Source of the DNA: Nitrincola alkalilacustris
GTDB lineage: Bacteria > Pseudomonadota > Gammaproteobacteria > Pseudomonadales > Balneatricaceae
Reading direction: 5' to 3'
Length of the DNA: 64,000 nt
NCBI RefSeq assembly: GCF_008973755.1
Contig: NZ_WBOM01000003.1
Location: 1 to 64,000, forward strand
The notes under the pieces are model-generated. The model did not search any database. It worked only from the letters and a program-made list of their open reading frames with translations, and was not told where the DNA came from. This document shows, one piece after another, positions 33,914-43,411 of the stretch (position 1 is its first letter; each line of letters starts with the position of its first letter). Made by a program: the position numbers and the translations under genes.

Positions 33914-35110
33914 ATGTCGTCCAAAGATGTACGCCACAAAAAGCGTTTTGCCGGCAAAGCCCTGGTGGTCATTCTTCTGCTGTTGGTATCGGGTGCGGCA
34001 GGTGGTTATTACTACCTGACCTCGACCAAAGATACCGCGACAAGCTATACACTCTTGTCACTGGAGAGAAATGATCTGGAAGAGCTGGTCACGGCCACCG
34101 GACGTTTACAACCCCGAAACTATGTGGATGTCGGTGCTCAGGTTTCCGGCCAGTTGATGCAGCTCCATGTTGAGGTCGGGGAGGTGGTTAAAGAGGGCGA
34201 TCTGCTGGCAGAGATAGACTCCACTGTTTATCTGGCCACAGTCGATTCAACGCGTGCGCAACTGCGAGCGCAGCGGGCGCAATTGGAAGACCGTAAAGCG
34301 CAACTGACACTGGCTGAGTTTCAGTATCGCAGGCAGCGCAATCTGCTGGCCGAGAATGCAACAACAGAGGAAGCCTATCAGTCGGCTGAGGCCGGGCTGC
34401 GTTCCGCAAAAGCACAGATCACGGCACTTGAAGCTCAGATAGAGCAGGCAGAGTCGACCTTGCGCGCAGAGGAAGCCAAGCTCAACTATGCCCGGATCTA
34501 CTCTCCCATGGATGGTACTGTGGTATCGATCGCTGCGCGTCAGGGGCAGACCATCAATGCCACACAGCAGACACCGGTGATCATGCAGATTGCCGACCTG
34601 TCGGTCATGACCGTGCAGGCACAGGTATCCGAAGCCGATATCAATCGTATCAAGCCGGGAATGGAGGTCTATTTCACCACTCTCGGCGGGCAGGGACAGC
34701 GCTGGTATGGTCAGGTGCGGCGCATAGAGCCGACACCGGTCGTCGAGAATAATGTCGTGCTGTATAACACCCTGTTCGATGTGCCGAATGAAGCAGGTGA
34801 GTTGATGCCGCAGATGAGCACACAGGTGTTTTTTGTAGTTGATTCCACGGAACAGGCATTGCTGCTTCCTTATCACGCGGTGCAGATGAATACGCGAGAT
34901 GCCACATCACGCAAAGCCAGTGTTCAGGTATTGAATGAACAGGGCGAGCCCGAGCGGCGTGATGTGACTATCGGTGTCAGTAACCGTGTTCAGGTCGAGA
35001 TACTCAGCGGATTGAGTGAAACGGATCAAGTGGTACTGTCTGCAGGGAGAGGACAGGGCTCAGGCCAACGCACCTCACCCGGTGTCGGTGGTATGTTGAG
35101 GGGACGCTGA
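33914..35110 (+). CDS. pvdR: Periplasmic adaptor of a MacAB-type exporter (PvdR-like)
   Basis: A 398-residue membrane fusion protein. An N-terminal helix (about 14-36) anchors it. A biotinyl-lipoyl half motif ([32 protein letters not shown]) is split by a coiled-coil hairpin (about 110-195), and a beta-barrel domain follows ([20 protein letters not shown] to about 330). It joins the MacB-type ATPase to an outer-membrane channel. Context beside the FpvCDEF-like genes matches pvdR of P. aeruginosa, where the exporter recycles apo-pyoverdine. The stop overlaps the pvdT-like start as TGATG. It follows the importer operon after 140 bases that contain a duplicated GTTAGTTTGAG. Confidence 0.82.
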   Translation: MSSKDVRHKKRFAGKALVVILLLLVSGAAGGYYYLTSTKDTATSYTLLSLERNDLEELVTATGRLQPRNYVDVGAQVSGQLMQLHVEVGEVVKEGDLLAEIDSTVYLATVDSTRAQLRAQRAQLEDRKAQLTLAEFQYRRQRNLLAENATTEEAYQSAEAGLRSAKAQITALEAQIEQAESTLRAEEAKLNYARIYSPMDGTVVSIAARQGQTINATQQTPVIMQIADLSVMTVQAQVSEADINRIKPGMEVYFTTLGGQGQRWYGQVRRIEPTPVVENNVVLYNTLFDVPNEAGELMPQMSTQVFFVVDSTEQALLLPYHAVQMNTRDATSRKASVQVLNEQGEPERRDVTIGVSNRVQVEILSGLSETDQVVLSAGRGQGSGQRTSPGVGGMLRGR

Positions 35111-37095
35111 TGCCTGATACTGCCCTGTTAACCACGCCGATCGCTGCAGCAAAGCAAGTACCGATCCAGAATAGTGAACCGGTGATAGAGCTGCGCGGTG
35201 TGACGCGTACCTTCCTCAGCGGTGATACCGAGATGGATGTGCTGCGGGATATTCATCTTTGCATCATGCCGGGTGAATTTGTCTCGATCATGGGGACCTC
35301 AGGATCAGGTAAAACCACGCTGATGAATATCATCGGCTGCCTGGATCGACCCAGCCGGGGCGAATATCGCTTTTCCGGTCGCGACGTTTCTCAGTTCGCA
35401 TCAGAGGAGCTCGCTGAGCTCAGGCGCAGTGCGTTCGGCTTCATCTTTCAGAGCTATAACCTGATCGGCGCCCTGACCGCAGTTGAGAATGTCGAGGTGC
35501 CGGCCATTTATGCCGGTGATAGCCGTCATCAGCGCCGCGAAAGGGCAGAATCCTTATTGGGTGTGTTGGGCTTGAGTGAGCGACTGGACCATCGTCCCAG
35601 TCAGCTTTCCGGCGGTCAGCAGCAGCGCGTGTCGATCGCCAGGGCGCTGATGAATGGTGGGCAGATCATTCTTGCTGATGAGCCGACTGGTGCCCTGGAC
35701 AGCAAAAGCGGACGTGAAGTGATGGCGCTGTTGAAGGAACTGTCTGAAAAGGGGCATACCGTTGTTCTGATCACTCATGACCCGGAAGTGGCGCGTTATG
35801 CGGATCGTCAGGTGGAAATCCGCGATGGTGAGATCATTGCAGACTCTGGTTCTGTTATCCGCTCCCGCGAGCCTCTGTCCTTTGAGCCCGGGAAAGAGAG
35901 CCCAGTGCTCAGAAATCTGGCTGAAGCGGGCCGTATGTCCTTCAGGTCCTTGTGGAGCAATCTGTTTCGTACTTCTCTGACGCTGTTGGGTATTGTCATA
36001 GGTGTCGCATCGGTCATCACCATGCTGGCCATCGGGGATGGTGCAAGGGCTGCTGTAGTGGATCGGATCAGTGCAATGGGCTCGAATCTGCTATTGATCA
36101 GACCCGGTGGCCCGGAGCAGGCCGGTAGAGGAAATATCACGACATTGGTACCCGAGGATGTCGATGCGATCAATGGCCTGGATGGCATTATCGCAGCGAT
36201 TCCAGAATTGACCGGCGGCATGACGATGCGCGCAGGAGCGCGTGACCACGCCACCCAGATCAATGCAACGTCGGCAGATTTTCCGGCAGTCAGAGACTGG
36301 GCAGTCAGTCACGGGACTTTCTTCTCGGTGCAGGATCAGCAGCAGTATGCGGCGGTTGCCGTACTGGGCGACACCGTAGCGCGTGAGCTCTATGGTGATG
36401 CAGATCCACTGGGCGAGTACCTGATGATCAGCAATATCCTGTTTCAGGTGATCGGTGTGATGGAGCCCAAGGGCGCCTCGCCGATGGGACAGGATCAGGA
36501 TGATATGGTCTATGTGCCTTTCACCACCGGCAGCCTGAGGTTGTTTGGTCAGCGCTGGCTGCGCAATGTCACGATCGCAGTTGAGGATGTTGGTCGGGTG
36601 GATGAGGTGCAGGATAATGTTCACCAACTGCTGCTGCAGCGACATGGTCGTGAGGATTTCAGGATCCGCAATATGGCCTCACTTATCGATTCTGTGTCTG
36701 AGGCCTACTCCACCCTGACAATTCTGCTGGGTTCGATTGCCGCCATCTCTCTGCTGGTAGGGGGGATAGGCGTCATGAATATCATGCTGGTCTCGGTGAC
36801 GGAGCGAACACGCGAGATAGGTATCCGTATGGCAACGGGTGCCAATACCTCACATATTCTGCAACAGTTTCTGACCGAAGCGTTGGTGGTGTCTGCGTTG
36901 GGAGGACTACTTGGTGTGGTTATAGGGCTGGGTGTGACAGCTATCGTTGCATCGCTCGGGATGCCTGTGACCTATGCACTCTTCCCGGTTGTGCTGGCCT
37001 TCAGTTGTGCGTTTGCCACCGGCCTTGTTTTTGGTTTTTTACCGGCTCGCAAGGCAGCACGCCTGGATCCGGTTGTTGCTTTGGCTTCGGAGTAA
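35110..37095 (+). CDS. pvdT: MacB-type ABC exporter (PvdT-like)
   Basis: A 661-residue ATPase-permease. The N-terminal ATPase has Walker [11 protein letters not shown] (about residues 61-70), [15 protein letters not shown] and Walker [13 protein letters not shown] transmembrane helix at about 285-305 ([20 protein letters not shown]), a large periplasmic MacB domain (to about 520), and three C-terminal helices with [25 protein letters not shown] follow. It uses ATP to drive periplasmic substrates out through a TolC-like channel. In P. aeruginosa the homologue exports pyoverdine and recycles it. MacB proteins elsewhere export macrolides, toxins or lipopeptides; the context decides here. Confidence 0.87.
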   Translation: MPDTALLTTPIAAAKQVPIQNSEPVIELRGVTRTFLSGDTEMDVLRDIHLCIMPGEFVSIMGTSGSGKTTLMNIIGCLDRPSRGEYRFSGRDVSQFASEELAELRRSAFGFIFQSYNLIGALTAVENVEVPAIYAGDSRHQRRERAESLLGVLGLSERLDHRPSQLSGGQQQRVSIARALMNGGQIILADEPTGALDSKSGREVMALLKELSEKGHTVVLITHDPEVARYADRQVEIRDGEIIADSGSVIRSREPLSFEPGKESPVLRNLAEAGRMSFRSLWSNLFRTSLTLLGIVIGVASVITMLAIGDGARAAVVDRISAMGSNLLLIRPGGPEQAGRGNITTLVPEDVDAINGLDGIIAAIPELTGGMTMRAGARDHATQINATSADFPAVRDWAVSHGTFFSVQDQQQYAAVAVLGDTVARELYGDADPLGEYLMISNILFQVIGVMEPKGASPMGQDQDDMVYVPFTTGSLRLFGQRWLRNVTIAVEDVGRVDEVQDNVHQLLLQRHGREDFRIRNMASLIDSVSEAYSTLTILLGSIAAISLLVGGIGVMNIMLVSVTERTREIGIRMATGANTSHILQQFLTEALVVSALGGLLGVVIGLGVTAIVASLGMPVTYALFPVVLAFSCAFATGLVFGFLPARKAARLDPVVALASE

Positions 37096-37100
37096 TCTAC

Positions 37101-38486
37101 GTGAAAGTGGTTCGATTATCAGCACTATCGGCAGCCATGCTGCTGTTGAATGCTTGCGCCATCACTGAATCCCCACTGACACTGACACTTGAATCAGCCG
37201 CACAGTGGGAAGTGGCCGATGGACTTGGCAATCCTATCCAGATAGACCCACAGTGGTGGCAGGCGTTCGGATCCAGCCAGTTGCCGGATCTGATTGAGGA
37301 GGCACTGAAAAACAATCCCGATCTGATGGTGGCTGCTGAGCGTGTTTATCAGCAGGAATTGCAGCTCGGCATTGCTGGTGCAGGACTGCTACCGGGTGTC
37401 GGTTTCAGTGCCGGCAGCAATCTACGGCGAACAGATGCGCCAGATCTGCGGGCGCAGACAGCCGAGTCCAGCTCAGCCTCCTTGAGTGTCAGTTACGAAG
37501 TGGATATCTGGGGCAAGGTAGCCGCGTCGGTCAGGGGCGCTCAGGCTCAGTTGGAGGTTTCGCAGTTTGATGAGGAGGCGCTGCGCTTAAGCATTGTGGC
37601 AGCGGTAGCCAGCCAGTACATCACCTTGCTGGGTACCGAAGAGCGCCTGCAACTGGCAGAGCGTAATCTTGAATTGGCACAGCGCGTACTGACTATTGTT
37701 GATGCCCGCTATCGCAACGGCAGTGTCAGCGAGCTGGATCTGAACCGTCAGGAGACAGCCGTACTGAGCCAACGCTCGGCGATTGTCGAGCTTCAAACAC
37801 GCGTCAAACAGCAGCGCTGGGCGCTGGACCTTTTGCTGGGGCAGTCGCCACAGACATTCAGTAGTCTGAACGAGGTGTTTGCTGAGGTCCGAGTCCCTGA
37901 AGTGTCAGCCGGCATACCTTCCGAGCTGCTACTGCGTCGCCCTGATCTGGCCAGTGCCGAGGCAAGGTTGCTGGCAGCCAATGCCGATATCGTTCAGGCG
38001 CGTGCAGCTTTGCTTCCCGCCATTCAGCTGACCGGTTCAGCCGGACTTGCGAGCAATGCATTATTGTCTCTGACCCAACCAACCTCCAGTTTGCTGATCG
38101 GTGCGGCGCTGAGCCAACTGATTTTTGATGGAGGACGGCAGCGATCTCAGGTGGATCTGTTGGAGTCGCAACAGCGCCAACTGCTGGAAACTTATCGCAA
38201 TCTCTGGCTGACGGCGCTGAAGGAGGTTGAGGATACACTCAGTGATCTGGATCAGACCCGCCGGCAATTGTTGTTGCAGGAGCAGATAGAGCAGCGCTCG
38301 GCTCGTGCGCTGGAGTTGGCCGAAATACGCTATCGTGAAGGTGCCGAGGAATTGAGTACGGTACTGGACGCACAGCGCACACTGTTTCAGGCACGTGACC
38401 ATCTGATCCAGTTGCAACTGAATCAGATGGTTGCCACGGTAAATCTCTATAAGGCACTGGGGGGCGGGTGGCAGCGGGGTAGCTGA
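37101..38486 (+). CDS. opmQ: Outer-membrane channel lipoprotein (OpmQ-like, TolC family)
   Basis: A 461-residue lipoprotein of the NodT/OprM type. GTG 37101 is fixed by GGAG eight bases upstream and by the lipobox LLLNAC that follows (Cys about residue 18). Two OEP repeats follow (about 60-250 and 265-455), with WWQAFGSSQLPDLIEEALKNNPDL, YEVDIWGK and LIGAALSQLIFDGGRQRSQ. It forms a trimeric tunnel for the PvdR/PvdT-like pump. It starts 5 bases after the ATPase stop. It is convergent with tonB. Confidence 0.85.
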   Translation: MKVVRLSALSAAMLLLNACAITESPLTLTLESAAQWEVADGLGNPIQIDPQWWQAFGSSQLPDLIEEALKNNPDLMVAAERVYQQELQLGIAGAGLLPGVGFSAGSNLRRTDAPDLRAQTAESSSASLSVSYEVDIWGKVAASVRGAQAQLEVSQFDEEALRLSIVAAVASQYITLLGTEERLQLAERNLELAQRVLTIVDARYRNGSVSELDLNRQETAVLSQRSAIVELQTRVKQQRWALDLLLGQSPQTFSSLNEVFAEVRVPEVSAGIPSELLLRRPDLASAEARLLAANADIVQARAALLPAIQLTGSAGLASNALLSLTQPTSSLLIGAALSQLIFDGGRQRSQVDLLESQQRQLLETYRNLWLTALKEVEDTLSDLDQTRRQLLLQEQIEQRSARALELAEIRYREGAEELSTVLDAQRTLFQARDHLIQLQLNQMVATVNLYKALGGGWQRGS

Positions 38487-38515
38487 ACGCCTGACGCTGC
38501 CAACTCTCGGTTGGG

Positions 38516-38574
38516 CATCTCGAAAAACCCTTGCCAACGGTTTGAAGGCGAGCGCGCAGTGGATTTTCGAGATG
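38516..38574. terminator. Long dyad between convergent opmQ-like and tonB genes
   Basis: CATCTCGAAAAACC (38516-38529) and GGATTTTCGAGATG (38561-38574) are near-perfect inverted copies separated by 31 bases. Each arm includes an A or T run, so the structure probably ends transcription from both sides. Confidence 0.5.
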
Positions 38575-38579
38575 ACCGG

Positions 38580-39533
38580 CTATCGATCTGTCAGGTTAAA
38601 TTGAATCGGCAAGGTCAGCGTCAACTGCTGTTGTCCCAGAGCCGCTGGCATCGCTGGAAGTGGTGTGGCGCGCTCCAGCATCTGAATCACTGCACGATCC
38701 AGCAGATCGTGCCCTGAGCTTTTGCTTATCTCGTAAGAGAGAACCTCTCCTGCGGCGTTCATTGTGAAACGCAGCTCAACTATACCCGTTTGACGTCTTT
38801 GGCGAGCGGCACGAGGGTACTGCTTATGACGATTCAACCAGGCTGACAGCTCGGCGAAATAGTCGCGCTCGGCAGCGATATTGCCACCACTGTCAACTTG
38901 CGCGGCTTGCCCGCTGGCCTGCTGCCCTCCTGGTGCTGGTACCGGAGCCTGCTCCTGCTGTACTGCGTCAGCATTCTCATTTTCCGCTGCGGCTGGTTGA
39001 GTTGTCGGTTGTGTGGCAGGCTTGGCAGCGGGTTCTGGCTTGGATTCAGGCTTGGGCTTGGGCTTGGGCTCAGGTTTTGGCTCTGGTTTTGGTTGTGGCT
39101 TTGGCTTTGGCTTTGGCTTTGGTTCTGGTTCAGGTGCTGGCTCCGGTTCTGTGGCAGCTACTTCCAGCGCCGCAGGTTCTTCAGCGAGTGGTTCGATGGT
39201 CGGGGCTTCCGGATCTGGCTCGAGAAGGGGTTCCGGCTCTGTTTCCAGCGGCTCCTCTTCAAGGAGCTCTTCTTCCTGGACTTCTTCTGCAGAGGGCTCT
39301 TCTACAGGAGGCTCTTCCACTGGCTGCTCTTCAGCGGATGTCTGTTCAGGGAGACTATCTTCGGAAGAGGGTAGAGGTTCGCCCGCAATGGCCAGGCTGA
39401 TGGTTACACCCGCCACACCAGCTTCGGTAGCACCTTTCTCCGGCTTGGAGGCATAGATAGTCATCAGCAGCAGAGCATGAAGAGCCAGGGCCGTCAGTAA
39501 AGCGGTCATCCAATGACGAAAAGTTAATCTCAC
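38580..39533 (-). CDS. tonB: Energy transducer TonB
   Basis: A 317-residue TonB. An N-terminal membrane helix (about 10-30, MTALLTALALHALLLMT) carries the conserved His. A very long periplasmic spacer follows: a Glu-rich part (about 60-130), a Pro-Lys part with many PKP and PEPKP repeats (about 135-180), and an alanine/glutamine part. The C-terminal domain (about 225-317) has YPRAARQRRQTGIVELRFTMNAAGEVLSYEISKSSGHDLLDRAVIQML. It links proton flow through ExbBD to outer-membrane receptors, presumably the receptor at 25659. It is last in the exbB-exbD-exbD-tonB operon. Confidence 0.93.
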   Translation of the reverse strand: MRLTFRHWMTALLTALALHALLLMTIYASKPEKGATEAGVAGVTISLAIAGEPLPSSEDSLPEQTSAEEQPVEEPPVEEPSAEEVQEEELLEEEPLETEPEPLLEPDPEAPTIEPLAEEPAALEVAATEPEPAPEPEPKPKPKPKPQPKPEPKPEPKPKPKPESKPEPAAKPATQPTTQPAAAENENADAVQQEQAPVPAPGGQQASGQAAQVDSGGNIAAERDYFAELSAWLNRHKQYPRAARQRRQTGIVELRFTMNAAGEVLSYEISKSSGHDLLDRAVIQMLERATPLPAMPAALGQQQLTLTLPIQFNLTDR

Positions 39534-39566
39534 GAGTTCTACCTGTCTGTTATCTAGAGCCTGTTA

Positions 39567-40010
39567 TCAAGTGCCCGTTGCAGTGCTTGATGAAGTGTCT
39601 GGAAGTGCGTCTGTCGCTGAGCGCTGCGTATACAATGTGACCTGGGCGGCGCCAGTCTCACGCAGCAGGTCGATGACAGGAGAAAGCCTGCTGACGGCAA
39701 GATCGGCATCTGCCTTAAGTGCCAGATGCGCGTCTTTAATCTGTTGTTGGCGCAGGGTCAGTGTCAGCTCCTCCAGACTCAGCAGCTCATTCTCGAAGGC
39801 CAGCCTTCCATCGGCATCGATGAAGATGGTGAAGTCCGCTTTCTGATGAGACTGCTCGTTTCCGGCAGCAGGGGGCGTCACCTTCAAGGGCATAGTGGCT
39901 TCTATCTGTCCGGCAATCATAAAGAAGATCAACATCAGAAAGACGATATTGATCAAGGGTATGAGATTGTCATCGCTGCTACTTTTGCGTGTCGGTGTGA
40001 TCAGTTTCAT
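39567..40010 (-). CDS. exbD: ExbD/TolR family protein (second copy)
   Basis: A 147-residue ExbD with one membrane helix. The helix contains the proton-path Asp zone as NLIPLINIVFLMLIFFMIAGQ, where the key membrane-embedded Asp of E. coli ExbD (Asp25) is an Asn (LINIVF in place of LIDVVF). The other copy keeps the Asp. The periplasmic domain has LALKADADLAVSRLSPVIDLLRETGAAQVTLYTQ. It overlaps the first exbD by ATGA. A copy with Asn may be a structural or regulatory partner. Confidence 0.85.
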   Translation of the reverse strand: MKLITPTRKSSSDDNLIPLINIVFLMLIFFMIAGQIEATMPLKVTPPAAGNEQSHQKADFTIFIDADGRLAFENELLSLEELTLTLRQQQIKDAHLALKADADLAVSRLSPVIDLLRETGAAQVTLYTQRSATDALPDTSSSTATGT

Positions 40011-40441
40011 GGTGCACTTATTGTGTTCGGGTTGCTTTGCGCCGCTGTTGCATCGGGTGCCAGGGTCACGGATGATGCGCCAGACAGTTGCAGACGCTCT
40101 ATGCTGCTGATCAACATCTGAGTGGTTGTCTCGGCGGCAGCTCGGATAATCACAGGCCTCGCTTTCTCTCTGAAGAGGCTGCTCAGTGCTTCATTCTGAT
40201 CAGGTGCATAAACAGTGCCTTCCAGTAACAGCGTGCCGTCAGCCTGTATCTCGGCCAGCCAGGGTTTTTCTGGTTCGTCGTTGCTGGTTTTTGCCGAGGC
40301 GGAGACATGCAACTCCATGCTGCGCCACTGCACGAAGCTGCTGGTCAGCATGAAGAACAGCAACAGAATAAAGACAACATCAATCAGCGGCGTCAGACTG
40401 ATCTGACGTCGCCGAACAGGTTGAGCGATTTTAAGCAGCAT
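40007..40441 (-). CDS. exbD: ExbD/TolR family protein (first copy)
   Basis: A 144-residue ExbD. ATG 40441 is chosen because the basic RRRQISLTPLIDVVFILLLFFMLTSSF then follows, with the proton-carrying Asp in LIDVVF. An open frame upstream has no family similarity. The periplasmic domain has VIIRAAAETTTQMLISSIERLQLSGASSVTLA. Its start overlaps the exbB stop by 11 bases. It forms the energising complex with ExbB. Confidence 0.88.
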   Translation of the reverse strand: MLLKIAQPVRRRQISLTPLIDVVFILLLFFMLTSSFVQWRSMELHVSASAKTSNDEPEKPWLAEIQADGTLLLEGTVYAPDQNEALSSLFREKARPVIIRAAAETTTQMLISSIERLQLSGASSVTLAPDATAAQSNPNTISAP

Positions 40442-41387
40442 GAGCGGCGCCTTTGCCGGTTGCTTCCCAGTTTTCTGCAGTGGTTGTATCGTGCCCAGCT
40501 GAATCACGTCCAGTTGCATCGCGCTCAGTCGATGGGCGCATATTGGTTTTGGGCTCAATATTGATCTGTGCAGTGAAAACGGCCGTGACCAGATCTTCCA
40601 TCTGATGGGCGACGCGCTCAGTTTTGCGCTCCAGCGTGCTGTGAGCCAGCACCACAGGCAATGCCACGCAAAGTCCGGCAGCCGTAGTCAGCAATGCTTG
40701 CCAGATGCCGCCAGACAGCACGGATGGATCAACCTGATTACCAGCCAGCTGCATCTGCTGGAAGGCCAGAATCATACCGATAACCGTACCCAGCAGCCCC
40801 AGCAGTGGGCTGACGGTTGCAATTACTTCGAGCGGGCGCAGATAGCTGCGCAGGTTTTCCATTTCGTTGGCAGCGATACGGCCGAGTTCCTCACGGATCA
40901 GCTCCTGATGGTGGTTGGGTTGGCTGAATCCGGTCATGGCAAACAGTACCAGTCTGGGAACAGGCTTTTTACTGTTGCGCAGCAGAGCGGCTGCCGCGTC
41001 GGCATCGCCCTGTTGCCATAGCTTCAGCGCTTGTGCACAGAGTCGTCTTGCACCGAGCGTGGCAAAGGTCAGTTGCCAGCTCTTCATCAGTATCAGTGCC
41101 AGAGCAAAAACAGAAAAGGCACAGAGAACCCAGACTACAGGGCCGCCGATTTTAAGCAGATCTATCAGTTGCTCCATCGTTCCGAGAAGCGGTTCAGCTT
41201 CCACCGCTGATTCAGCAGCCATTTCAGGCAGTGTTGTGGCCAGCATGTTTTCATTCAGCGCTTCACTGCTAGCCTCATTGATCACTGCGCTGCTGTCTTC
41301 ACGAATGGCTTCGTTGGTAGCGGCTGTCGGTTCAAATGGATTGCTGTCAGCTCCTGGTTCAACTGATGTACTGTCAATAGTATCCAC
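40431..41387 (-). CDS. exbB: ExbB (MotA/TolQ/ExbB proton channel family)
   Basis: A 318-residue membrane protein. The start is placed at GTG 41387: GGGAGG lies six bases upstream of it. An ATG at 41408 would add seven residues but has no ribosome-binding site. An acidic, low-complexity region (about 1-70) is followed by three helices: about 80-105, about 190-220 (VIATVSPLLGLLGTVIGMILAF, the family core) and about 235-260 (GIWQALLTTAAGLCVALPVV). The C-terminal tail of ~50 residues is polar. The N-terminal extension is longer than that of E. coli ExbB. It is the first gene of exbB-exbD-exbD-tonB. Confidence 0.9.
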   Translation of the reverse strand: MDTIDSTSVEPGADSNPFEPTAATNEAIREDSSAVINEASSEALNENMLATTLPEMAAESAVEAEPLLGTMEQLIDLLKIGGPVVWVLCAFSVFALALILMKSWQLTFATLGARRLCAQALKLWQQGDADAAAALLRNSKKPVPRLVLFAMTGFSQPNHHQELIREELGRIAANEMENLRSYLRPLEVIATVSPLLGLLGTVIGMILAFQQMQLAGNQVDPSVLSGGIWQALLTTAAGLCVALPVVLAHSTLERKTERVAHQMEDLVTAVFTAQINIEPKTNMRPSTERDATGRDSAGHDTTTAENWEATGKGAAHAA

Positions 41388-41409
41388 GGAATGCCTCCCT
41401 GATTTCATT

Positions 41410-41436
41410 TAATGCAAATAGTAAGGATTCGTATTA
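41410..41436 (-). promoter_or_regulatory. Dyad upstream of exbB, Fur-like
   Basis: A 27-base imperfect palindrome beginning TAATGCAAATAG and ending GATTCGTATTA. The arms match as TAATxCxAAT/ATTxGxATTA. The spacing resembles marine gammaproteobacterial Fur sites, but the fit to the E. coli consensus is only moderate. It is 23 bases before the exbB GTG. Confidence 0.35.
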
Positions 41437-41571
41437 AATATATCAATGTTAATTTGCGTCTCATCGTATTTATTTAGATGTTGTGGCCATGTGTCATAGA
41501 ATCGGCGCTAAACAGAGTGAATCTCATCCTGTATGATGAGGGACCTGTAACGGCAGCGCTCATGAGGTGAA

Positions 41572-42504
41572 ATGAACAGCAAGATTGAACTGCTGCCACT
41601 GATGTCGGCACTGTATCGCGATTGTGACGTGCAGGCGGATCTATTGCGGCTGGATCAGATTCATCCGCAAATAAGCGGCAACAAATGGTTCAAACTGCAG
41701 CCTTTTTTGCAGGCTGCGCAAAACAGCGCTCTGCCTCTGCTGAGTTTTGGTGGCGCCTATTCCAACCATATTCACGCGCTGGCGTGGGCTGGGCAGCATT
41801 TGAGTATCCCGGTTTTCGGGGTTATCCGTTCGGAATCCGACGCCGACAGTCCAACATTGCAGGATGCGCGTGACTGGGGCATGTGCCTGCACTTTGTCAG
41901 CCGACAGATCTATCGGCAGAGGGCCGAGCCAGTCTTTATCCACTCGCTGCAGCAGCTGTTTGGAGAGTTCATACTGGTGCCAGAAGGCGGCAGCTCTGCG
42001 GAGGCTGTTCATAGCTGCAGCCAGATCTGGCAACTGCCGGTACTTGAGGGCAGGCATTATGACTATGTTTTCTGTGCCCTGGGTACGGGTGGAACCCTGG
42101 CAGGATTGATAGCCAAAAAGCCAGATGGCTGTCAGATTATCGGGGTGCCTGCCTTGCGCATCACTGCAGAGGAGGGGCAGCAAATGGTTTGCTCCCTGCT
42201 GGCACAGGCCGATCTGCCGGATCCCGGTCAGTGGCAGGTGTTAAACGGCTACCAGCGTTATGGCAAGCTCAGCGCGGAGACAGCGCGCCTGTTGCTTGAG
42301 GTGAAACAGCGGCTTGATATCGAGCTTGACCCTGTCTACACCGCTGTTACGCTGGGTGCCATGAATCGTGCCATTCTGAGTGGTCTTATCCCGGCTGGCT
42401 CACGTATCCTGATGATTCATACCGGTGGTCTTCAGGGGGTACGAGGAGCAACAGAGCGGTTGCAGAAACTGGGTCCTGCCTTTAACGGGCCACTCGCTTT
42501 ATAA
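41572..42504 (+). CDS. PLP-dependent D-cysteine desulfhydrase / ACC deaminase family enzyme
   Basis: A 310-residue fold-type II PLP enzyme. The PLP-lysine motif SGNKWFKL is at about residues 35-42, with LLSFGGAYSNHIHALA next (the Ser-Asn-His of this family). The phosphate loop is FCALGTGGTLAGLI. The fold matches DcyD and ACC deaminase. D-cysteine degradation is the more usual activity in gammaproteobacteria lacking ethylene links. Substrate is not fixed by sequence. It is divergent from exbB and followed 30 bases later by nadK. Confidence 0.85.
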   Translation: MNSKIELLPLMSALYRDCDVQADLLRLDQIHPQISGNKWFKLQPFLQAAQNSALPLLSFGGAYSNHIHALAWAGQHLSIPVFGVIRSESDADSPTLQDARDWGMCLHFVSRQIYRQRAEPVFIHSLQQLFGEFILVPEGGSSAEAVHSCSQIWQLPVLEGRHYDYVFCALGTGGTLAGLIAKKPDGCQIIGVPALRITAEEGQQMVCSLLAQADLPDPGQWQVLNGYQRYGKLSAETARLLLEVKQRLDIELDPVYTAVTLGAMNRAILSGLIPAGSRILMIHTGGLQGVRGATERLQKLGPAFNGPLAL

Positions 42505-42534
42505 TGGAATCAAAAGGTATGAATTGGGACGCGT

Positions 42535-43404
42535 ATGGATAATTTTCGAAACATTGGCCTGATCGGCCGCATGGGCAGCAAATCCGTTATCGTGACGCTG
42601 AAGCACCTGATGCGATTTCTGGATGAACGTGGCCTCAATGTCATACTGGATCAGAAGATTGCAGAAGTGATTCCCGGCCATGGTCGACAGGTGTGCAAAC
42701 AGAAGCTGATGGGCGAGATCTGTGATCTGGCCATAGTCGTCGGTGGTGACGGCAGTATGTTGGGGGCTGCGCGTTCTCTGGCACAGAGTAATATCCCGGT
42801 GCTGGGTGTGAACCGAGGTAATCTGGGCTTTCTGACTGACATATCGCCTCAGGATTTCGAACCGCGCATCATTGAGATACTGGAGGGGCGCTACAGTGTT
42901 GACAGCCGCTTCCTGCTGGAGGTTTGCATTCGGCGCAAAGGTGAACAGATAGGCGAGCTGGTGGCGCTGAATGACTGCGTGGTTCACCCGGGTAAAGCAA
43001 CACGCATGATTCAGTTTGAGCTTTATATTGATGGCCAGTTTGTCTATACACAGCGTTCGGATGGCTTGATTGTTGCGACACCAACCGGATCAACAGCCTA
43101 TGCATTGTCTGCCGGTGGTCCTATCATGCATCCCAAACTGGATGCCCTGGTGCTGGTGCCGATGTTTCCCCATACGCTTTCAAGTCGGCCTATCGTCGTC
43201 AGCGGCAACAGTGAGCTCAAGCTGGTGATCAGTGAGGAGAACAAAACCTACCCGACTGTTTCCTGTGATGGTCAGGTAGATCTCAGTCTTGCTCCCGGTG
43301 ATGTTGTGAACATACGTAAGAACTCTCGCAAACTTCGCCTGTTGCATCCGCAGGACTATAACTTTTATCAGACCTGTCGAGAAAAACTGGGTTGGAGCAG
43401 CTAG
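42535..43404 (+). CDS. nadK: NAD kinase
   Basis: A 289-residue NAD kinase that makes NADP+ from NAD+ and ATP. Motifs seen are VVGGDGSMLGAARSL (the GGDG at about 69-72), GVNRGNLGFLTDI, LNDCVVHPG (the NE/D-type site) and DGLIVATPTGSTAYALSAGGPI. Length and sequence agree with E. coli NadK. Confidence 0.96.
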   Translation: MDNFRNIGLIGRMGSKSVIVTLKHLMRFLDERGLNVILDQKIAEVIPGHGRQVCKQKLMGEICDLAIVVGGDGSMLGAARSLAQSNIPVLGVNRGNLGFLTDISPQDFEPRIIEILEGRYSVDSRFLLEVCIRRKGEQIGELVALNDCVVHPGKATRMIQFELYIDGQFVYTQRSDGLIVATPTGSTAYALSAGGPIMHPKLDALVLVPMFPHTLSSRPIVVSGNSELKLVISEENKTYPTVSCDGQVDLSLAPGDVVNIRKNSRKLRLLHPQDYNFYQTCREKLGWSS

Positions 43405-43411
43405 GAGCGTC

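Noticed and set aside
38898-39456. Gly/Leu/Trp-rich plus-strand frames opposite tonB
   Set aside because: They are products of the low-complexity Pro-Glu-Lys repeats of tonB read in reverse.
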